Below are positions 39,601 through 49,000 of a stretch of DNA of 64,000 nucleotides, piece by piece. Position numbers and translations under genes: made by a program. Source of the stretch: Diphasiastrum complanatum (lineage: Eukaryota > Streptophyta > Lycopodiopsida > Lycopodiales > Lycopodiaceae); assembly GCA_029204225.1 (NCBI GenBank), contig CM055102.1:30167632-30231631 (forward strand). The letters are read 5' to 3'. The notes beneath the pieces are model-generated. The model was not told the DNA's origin and ran no database searches. It saw only the letters and a list, made by a program, of their open reading frames with translations. Position 1 is the stretch's first letter. Every line of letters starts with the position of its first letter.

Positions 39601-42600
39601 GCGTTGTGGGAGAAGATCCGGTGCATAAGGAGGAGAGCTGAGCTACGTGGAGACTACGAAGTCTGCCTCAGATCTCAGGAAGAGATTGTATTCGGAAGTT
39701 TGTGTTATTTGCAGGTTCAAGTTGCTAGAGGACAGATTGTTGGAAATTCACAAGGAACTGTTCACTGGAGGAGAGCTAAGACAGCTCGTTGGACTGCAAA
39801 GTGTTTGAAGGCTGTTCGCTGGACCTGAATTCTGGATTAGGAGAGTTCTTCGCTGGCTGTTTGCTGGAAAACAGCAGGTCAGATCGCTGAAAGTCAGATC
39901 AGATCGTTGGAAGACAGCAGGTTAGATCACTGAAAGATAGGTTAGATCGCTGGAAGACAGCAGGTCAGATCACTGGAAGACAAGCCTGATCGCTGGAATC
40001 AGATCAATACATCGTTGTTTGTTGGCTGCAGGTGTGTTCACTGGCTATTTGCATGTTGATTATTGTCTGATTGAGTCGGAACCTATTCATTATTGTTGTC
40101 TGATTCGTTGATCTAAATCAGTTTGCTGGAACTATAAAATCGTTCGCTAGTTGGAGCAAGATAGAAGATCCAAGGAACACTAGCCAGGAATTGCTAGTGT
40201 TGGAGAGCTATCGATACATGTAGGAGACAGGTGACTACTGGTCAGAACACTATTGGTAGATCGCTGTAGATTGCCAATTACTGTTGGAAGTAATTGGTAC
40301 ACATGCAAGGAAGCATGTACATGTGTAGATCCTTGGGTCAGCATGAAGATTGAGTTACAGTTGGAGCTCTTTGCATGCAAGTGAAAGTACAGCAAAACAA
40401 TCAACATACAAGTGGGAGTTTATCACATGCAAGTTGAGGAGGATTACATGCAAGGAAGCATGGAAATACACAGATTGCTAGGATGCAATGGCTGTGTCAT
40501 GTAGTAGGAGATCACTAAGGTTTAAGAAGAGAAAGAACCTTGATGCATGCTTAAGGAGGTCTCAAGAATAAAGATCAACAATACAACTAGGAGTTGTTTG
40601 CAATCAGGTGCAAGGTGAAGAAGGGATTCACAACAGTAATCAGAACAAGGTTCGTCACAAAATAGAATTGAAACAAAATGGAAGGATTAACTCACAGGGA
40701 AAGGAAACTCTACATGAAACAAAAGAGATGGTAGGGGAAGACAATCAACGATCAAGGTGATGCAGAAGCTGCAAAACAGCAGCTACCAACAAGCATACTA
40801 AAGGAAGGTCAACTTCAGACGTTCTAAGATTTTCAAAGTTTTGTCGAGGTTGGAATCGACAAAGGTGCAAATTCTTAAGAGGAAGTTGCATGAGAAGTAT
40901 AGACTATGAGTCTATATAGATAAATCGATATTCAAGAGGATGTTTTCACAGTTTCTTATCATGGTGGCAAATGATAAGTTCGTTGTTACAAGTGACAGGT
41001 GTGGCAAGCCGTGTGGTCAACATTCTACGTTGTATCGGTTTGGTTTCTATTCAAGTCATAGTAACTTGGTTATGTTGTAGAAACTTTCTTGTCTATCTAA
41101 ACTAGTATCACTTCAGATTTATGAGTAATCGAAGTGATTGCTTGTTGTGGTTGTCATGTAATTCCTGGATACCATCCAAGTCATAGTTGATTGTTCATGT
41201 GGTGGTACTAAGTGAGATCAATTCTATTTTGAGTTGGAGAAAAGTTCTAGAATCTATCCAAGTTCATGTTCTGTCATGTGGTAGATTCTGTTATAAGATT
41301 GGGAAGCCAAGGTAGTTGATTAGCCGTTGAAAATCAACAGTACAGGTTGTTGTTTAGCTTCAAGAAAAACAACATGGTTGAAGATGGACGTTCACCAAGT
41401 TTGCATATGACAAAGTGTCTAAATAAATAGATATCAAGATGAAATGCTTTCTAGGTTGGAAAGTTGTTTGGTGCAAGTAACTCTGTGCGTGAGATAGAGG
41501 TAGGAGATTCCATGGAAAAGATCATGTAAAGTACTTTGTGTGAGAGTATTTGAAGGAGAGTATCAGTTACTTTGTGTGAGGAAGTATTGTATACATTTAT
41601 CTTTCTATTGGGGATGCTCTTTTACTTGCATATTTGATTTGGTTCAAAGATGATATTCTATTCTATTTGGAGAGAGTGGTTGGAATGCAAACATGAAGTG
41701 TACATCCAAGGGGAGTAGCTCAACCAAAGTCCATCAAGTTCATCACAATTGGTAACTTATGAGAGTACCAGGAGAATTGAAATGGGTTTAATTCAAGGAA
41801 TCGACACAAGTGGAGCCGACTACTTATGAACAGGTTTCTAAAGTAGGTGTTGATGTATGAGATTTGATGTTGACATTTGTAGATCTATTTCCTACTTATG
41901 GTTATCATGATGGTGTTACTGTAAACAAAGAGGATTATTTTTTCTTTCTGAATGTTGGGGAGATCCTTACATTTGTGGTAGCTTGAAAGATGTTCAAAGA
42001 GACCAAGGGAGTCAATCTTCAAGCAAAGTTCTCAAGGTTAAGGCAAAAGTTATCATGTCTACATTATTTGATTCGGGGGGAGTCAAAGTTCTTTGATTCA
42101 AAGGAAGTCAAGGAATCGGGTGATATGTTGAACTCATGGTAGTACATATACACTAAAGAGACATGAAGACCAAAGCAAGACATTGAGAAGTCATATGAAG
42201 CAGGTTCATACGAAAAGGATCGACATTCAAAGGAAATTCTACATCATCATACGAAGAAAGTTCTACATCGAGTAATGAAGACATTGAAATCAGAGTTGAT
42301 CATGAATTCTACATCAAAATTGAGGATCTTCATTACATGGGCTTCATGGAAGATACATGCATACTTTTGTTATGCATAGTTCCAGACAATGTAAACATTA
42401 AGGGGGAGTGTTAGAGTTATTGTTTACTTTAATACCCCTAATGTTATCATTTAGGATTAATTAGTGATAGTTTGGCCATGCCTGCGTGCTATTATAGGGG
42501 CCATTACTATTTATAGTAAATCATATTTTAGGATCATTACTATTTATAGTAAAGTCGTTTTTTAGTCATGCATGTAGGTGGGCACACTACTACTAGAATA

Positions 42601-45600
42601 GGATTTGCTTTAATCACTTAGAAACTCATCTTGGGTGTTTACCCAATATAGGTAGTAATTATAGCGATTAGCTTTTTGTCTTTTGCTATTTGCTTTTTGC
42701 TTTTTACCTTACATATAGTTTAGAGAAAGTATATATGTAGGCTGGCGCCCTACTTCATTTGTAATGGGACATAGTTGGAGTACATCTCTTCATCATTGTT
42801 GTTCTCTCTCATGTGTATGACTATAGTCTAACAACAATAGGAATCTTGTCTTGGGTTACTTGTATGATCAAGTCGGTTTTCTAACACCGCCACCGCCACC
42901 GCCACCGCCACCGCCCCCACCCCCGCCGCCGCCTCTGCACCCGCCACAGCCATCCCCATCCCCTCCGCCAGTACTCCCCATGGATCCACAGCCTCCACTA
43001 CTGCACCATCCCGAGGCACCAGACAGATGTCCATGCCGGGATCTTTCAGAGAGGGGTAGCACAGAGAGGCCACTAGGACCATAGCACATATGTTCTATGA
43101 CCTGAACCTCCCCTTTATCATGGCATCATCCCGCATCTTTCGAAAGGCTATCTCGAAAGTTGCAGTCTGCGGGCCCGGCTACACACCACCCACAGCCGAC
43201 GCACTACGCGGCCCTTTGCTCCAGGAGCGGGTTGCATCAGTCAGAGAGAGACTAGCCGCACTGCATGAGGCTTGGGATAGATACGGCTGTTCCATCATGG
43301 TTGATGGGTGGACTGATCGTCGTAGACGTCCACTCATCAACGTGATTGTTTCTAGTTGCTACGGTTCCATGTTCCTGCGCAGCATCGACGCCTCCGAGGC
43401 AGGGAGAGTGCATTCGGCCGAGTACATTTACGGCATCATCCGCGCAGCGATAGAGGAGGTCGGGCCACAGCGCGTTGTCCAGGTACAATTTTCTTTCATT
43501 AGTTGCTTGGTCATTTACTACTTAATGTTGATACAAAAGTTTTGCATAGTTTTCGATTGATTGCAATGTGTTTCCAAGCTGTGACCTGATCGTGTGAACG
43601 TATCGCGAAAGGTTGTGACGGACAATGCGTCCAACTCCCGCGGTATGGGGGAGCTTCTTATGGCCGAGTACCCCTCCATTGTGTGGACTCCATGTGCCGC
43701 ACACTCACTAGACCTCCTCCTGCATTCCATCGGGCGCCTGCCTTGGGTCAGTGACATTCTCACGAGGGCACTTGCGGTTGTGGACTTTGTCACACGCAAG
43801 GGCCGCATGACTGCCCTTTTCCGCACATTCAGCAGGTAAGATGCTACTTACTTTTTGGCTCGTTCAAGATGCTTCTTTTTTTTGGCTCGTTTCATGTGTG
43901 CCTCTCATTCCGTTTGTCAATGCAGGCTCGACTTGAAGAAGCCCGCTTGCACCCGCTTCCCCTACCAGTTCATCATGCTTGAGCGGCTACACAAGCTCAA
44001 GGGTGATTTGCAGCGCATGGCTACTTCTGCAGAGTTCACCGCCATGGACCTGTCCACGACCCCAGAGGGCTTGGCCTTCCACGACATCCTCTTCATGGAG
44101 CCTTTCTAGGTGGATATTTTGCAGCTCTGGGTGTCTCTGCCGAGTTTGTCGCATCATCTTTGCAATGTCTGCCTCTTGCTTCCGATGCATTTCGTTGTGC
44201 CTTTGGACATCTTCCTCGAGCTTCCTCCTGGCTTCGCCCTCAGGCCTCGGTGGTATGCGCTCCGCCATCTCATGACACCCTATTTCTCTCACTAGCTCTC
44301 ACAGGCTCTCAATGGCTCTCACTGGCTCTCTCACAGCCTCCCTCTCACAGCCTCTCACTGGGTCTGTGACACAGCCTCTCACAATGCCTCTCTCTCACAG
44401 CCTCTCACTGGCTCTCTCACAGCCTCGTGAGTACCTATTTAACACCACAGCCTGTTTCCCCATGTGCAGTTGTTGATGATCCCTCCATGTGCCCTTGTAC
44501 CTGCCCCCATTTGTTGCTCCCCCACGTGCTGCACTTCCATTGGCCCCATGGTCTGCTCCCCCACAGTGCCCATGTGCTACTGTACCTGCCCCATGTATTG
44601 CTCCCCCACATGCTGCTCTCCGATTGGGTCCGTGGTCTGCTCCCCCACAGTGCCCATGTGACGGTGTACCTGTCTGGATTTGCTGCTCCCCCACATGCTG
44701 CACTCCCATTGACCCCAAGGTCTGCTCCCCCACAGTGCCCCCTGTACAGTCCCCTGCAGTCCCCCCTTTTTTCTAAACCCTAACCCTTTTTTTTTTAATT
44801 TTTTACCCTAATTTACCCTAGTAAAAGGGGTTTTTATTAGAAAATAAAAAATAATAATAATAATAACTATTATTATTATGGTGCCGCCCTGGTACCGCGG
44901 GTCTGAGGGCGACACCATAATGGCGGTACCACCATTATGGTACCGGCGGTACCATGGGGTACTATGATATATATATATATCTAAGGAAGCGGATGGCGAA
45001 CGCGCGTCCGGACGCGGACGCGCCAGGGGTGCGTCCGTGTCCGGACGCGTCCAATTTTTTTTTTTCAAAAAAAAAAAATACAAGCACCTGCCTACACTGC
45101 CCCCCATCCCAAAAGCAAAATAAAAACAATTTATGGCCCCTGTTTTTCCCCCGGAATTAATTATCAGAGGGTGCCTGTCACCCACCTGCCCCCTCCTGTT
45201 AAAAAATAGGAAAACAGTACCGAAAAAATTTCCAAAAAAATTTGCAAAAATATTTGCAACAGACCTAACCACTGGGCCATGCCTCTCATAACCTCAGTAT
45301 TACTAAACAACCATGGCCAGTGAGCAGTTCATAAATTATTACGAACCTTCATTGGGAACTAAGCTCCAAAAAAGCGGCAAAGAAAGATCTGAGAGTGGTT
45401 TCGAGTGAAGGTTTGTATGGCAAACATATTACTGCCCCAAGGTTTAGAAGTGAATGCTCGCCAGAGGAGTGGGGAAAGGTGACCGCTCACCAGAAGAGTG
45501 ACAAGCTCTCAGGAGCAGAAGTCTCTGGGGGAAATTAGGGCTCACCAGAAGAGTGACAAGCTATACACTATTGTGACTCGGTTTAGGGGTTCGGTTTCTT

Positions 45601-46025
45601 CCCGGATGAACTTCAACAGCTTACTAATTAGTCATGGCACTACTACAACTTGCTACAATACGATGTCGAAATTTACAGTACTTGCTCCACGAACCCCCGC
45701 GCCTGTATTCCTGGACCATTAATACATTCTATGCAGGTTTAAGTGTATGCTGCACAAGTGCAGCTTTGATGTTGAATCTGCACATACCTGTGGTGCAATG
45801 CCTACGACACAATGAGGACGTGGGTGGGGTTAATGATGTTAATGGATGATGATTATGCTTGTAGCTTGTTTTGATGGTTATGGCTGTGGGGTTGTGGGTT
45901 TAGGGTGATTTGTTAGGGTTTGGGGTGTTGTGTTAACTGTGCCATTTGTTGGGGTGTCAGGTTTAGGGTCTTATGTTAAATGGTTGAACATGATGCATAT
46001 GCTTTGAATGAGATGCAGATGTGCT

Positions 46026-46077
<52 letters not shown>

Positions 46078-49000
46078 TCTCTCTCTCATCTTGCACGGAG
46101 CAAACCATTGTTGACTAACCATTCAAACTTCACAGAGCTAACCATTTGTAAGCAACCACGATAAATTAGCCATGACACAAATAGACTGCAAAAAAATATA
46201 TACATCTCATCTGATGCCACTGTACATGATGCTAAAATGTGTATCAGTATCTACAAGTCTGCGCTAAACAAATCATCCCTCTGCGTGCCAGATGCATCTG
46301 CAGGGGTGTCAAACACAAAGTCTGGCTCGGAGTCTGGAGGCATCTGGAACTCCTCTAGGTTTGGGCCAACGCCTGCCAAGAGACGACTAGAAAAATCATC
46401 AGTGCGTCCCCTCTTGGCTGGCCTGCCTCTGGGTCTGCCGGAAGGAACCCTCTGTGGTACACTCCTGCCTGGGGGTCTCCCTCTGCCACTGGGGGGTCTC
46501 TGGGAGGAACTGCCTGCCTGTGATGCTCTGAGTCGTCTCTATGCTATATGTCTCTGGGCAGCAGCCTCTGTCTCCCTCGCAAACTCTGACCAGCCATCAT
46601 CTGAAAGGGGGCGTGATGCAGGGGTACTGGGTGGGGCACGTGGACCATCCCCTGCTAGGTCGATCGTCTCGTCTAAATCATATGTGGGCTCATCATCAGA
46701 GGAGGGCAATGGAACGTCAGCAGGGAGGGTGGTGGTCTCATCGACATCAGCATCATCCTCGGGATCACCCCGCAGAGCACGCCGAACAGCATCGTCCGGA
46801 TCAACCTCTGGCTCGCGATCTGCCGCTGCAACCAGGCACTCATCGGGATTGACCTGCACAAGTCAATCATTCGTGAGAATAGCCGAAGCAACCGTGAGGG
46901 CATTAAACTGAATGTCTCAAACCAATACGAAAGCAAAACGACAGAGCAACAAAATATACCTGCAGCAGTAGGGCGTGTGCGCCTCCTGCCCTCATGCTCT
47001 CCGTGATGCGTCGAACCACTCTGGTGTTGGTGTTGAAGTACACCAGGTCATTGCACCACTCCGTCGTCAGACGGTTCCGCCTGTTCGTGTGAACAAGGCT
47101 GAACGCTGACCAGTTCCGCTCGCACACGCAAGCAGAACAGTCCTGCATTAATTGGCAACAACTCGAGTGAGTACCGACCTTGTAGAGAAAATGCGAAAAC
47201 TGGTTGGATGAATGAGACAAGACAACGTACCTGTGAAAGGACTCGGAGTGCGAGCGTCCTCAGGTCTGGCTGTCCGGCGCCGTAGCTCTCCCACCATGAT
47301 ACAAGCAAGAACCTGTTCTCTCGAACACGTGCAAGGTCCTCGCCGAACAGCCCCAGAGAGTGCCTACAGTTGAGCAACGATATGCTTGAGTACACTTGAG
47401 CCCGCGCAGGGAAATTGAACGAACGACAACGTGCGATAGATCAAGAGTTTACCTGTAACCGAGCCTCTGCACCTCGAGCCTGCTGCGGAACCCAGTGTTG
47501 CTGCTGAGGAGGCGGATGTATGCGAACCGGTCCGCACGCAGCTCTGCATCGTCGTACTGCCTCTCGCTCTGAAACAGCGGATGCAGTATGTGGGCCACAC
47601 TGTGAATGGGCCGGTGAAACTTATCCCATCGCCGCTGCCACAAGCGCCTGATAGGCTCCAACCTGTGGACCAAACCACGTGGAGGCAACAGTTACATACC
47701 ATCGTGTTGCGGCAGCAAGACGAAACATAGTGCGAATTGGAAGTAAGGATGGTGAGACGGAAAAAAGTTATACCTGGCAGGGTCCAGCTCAGAACGTTGG
47801 AGAGACTCGCCTATGCGGTCCATGAACTCGTAAATGAGGCCCATCGTGCACCCTTCGCGATCAACGAGTCTCAAAACAGAGTAGATGGGGCGCATGACGT
47901 CCATGAGCTGCTGCATATCCACCCAGAAAGGTCCGTGAAGAGGATCTCGTGGAAGGCCAAGCCCTCTGGGGTCGTGGACAGGTCCATGGCGGTGAACTCT
48001 GCCGAAGTGGCCATGTGCCGCAATTCACCCTTGAGCTTGTGTAGCCGCTCAAGCATGATGAACTGGTAGGCGAAGCGGGTGCGAGCGGGCTTCTTCAAGT
48101 CAAGCCTGCATTGACAAACGGAATGACAGGCACACATGAAACGAGCAAAAAAAAAAGAGCATCTTGAACGAGCCAAAAAGTAAGTGGCAGGTTACCTGCT
48201 GAATGTGCAGAAAAGTGCCATCATGCGGCGCTTGCGTGTGACGAAGTCCACGACCGCAAGTGCCCTCGTGAGAATGTCACTGACCCAAGGCAGGCGCCCG
48301 ATGGAATGTAGGAGGTCCAGTGAGTGTGCGGCGCATGGAGTCCAGACAATTAAGGGGTAGTCTGCCATAAGAAGCTCCCCCATATCGCGGCAGTTGGACG
48401 CATTGTCCGTCACAACCTTTTGCGATACGTTCACACGATCAGTTCACAGCTCGAGAAACACATTGCAATCACTCAAAAACTACGCGAAACTATTGTATCA
48501 ACATCAAGCAGCAAATGAGCAAGCAACTAATGAAAGAATATTATACCTGGACAACGCGTTGTGGCCCGACCTCCTCTATCGCCACGCGAATGATGCCGTA
48601 AATGTACTCGGCCGAATGCACTCTCTCCCTGCCTCGGAGACGTCAAGAACATGAAACCGTAACAACTGGAAACAATCACGTTGATGAGTGGACGTCTGCG
48701 ACGATCAGTCCACCCATCAGCCATGATGGAACAGCCGTATCTATCCCAAGCCTTGTGTAGTGCGGCCAGTCTCTCTCTCACTGATGCAACCCGCTCCTGG
48801 AGCAAAGGGCCTCGTAGTGCGTCGGCTGTGGGTGGTGTGTAGCCGGGCCCGCAGACTGCAACTTTCGAGACAGGCTCTCAAAAGATGTGGGATGATGCCA
48901 TGATGAAGGGGAGGTTCAGGTCATAGAACATCTGTGCTATGGTCCTGGTACAATTTTCCACTTAAAGAACTAAAAATCTAACTACTTCACTTCCAACATA

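Noticed and set aside
42828-43089. Glycine-rich (minus) or proline-rich (plus) host protein
   Set aside because: The run comes from a CCGCCA-type repeat at a transposon junction, and the frames run into LTR or hAT sequence.
44395-44783. Overlapping frames in the 84-base tandem repeats
   Set aside because: Low-complexity translation of the repeat in several frames at once, with no domain.
44774-44790. AAACCCTAACCC telomere-like units
   Set aside because: Only about two units in T-rich low-complexity sequence; not a telomere or an interstitial telomeric array.
46237-46911. 224-codon plus-strand Ser/Gly-rich frame
   Set aside because: It is the antisense shadow of the acidic and AT-hook-like end of the hAT transposase copy B.
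46251-48948. Domesticated hAT-derived host gene
   Set aside because: A frame shift, an in-frame stop and no start exon argue for an ordinary decaying transposon.
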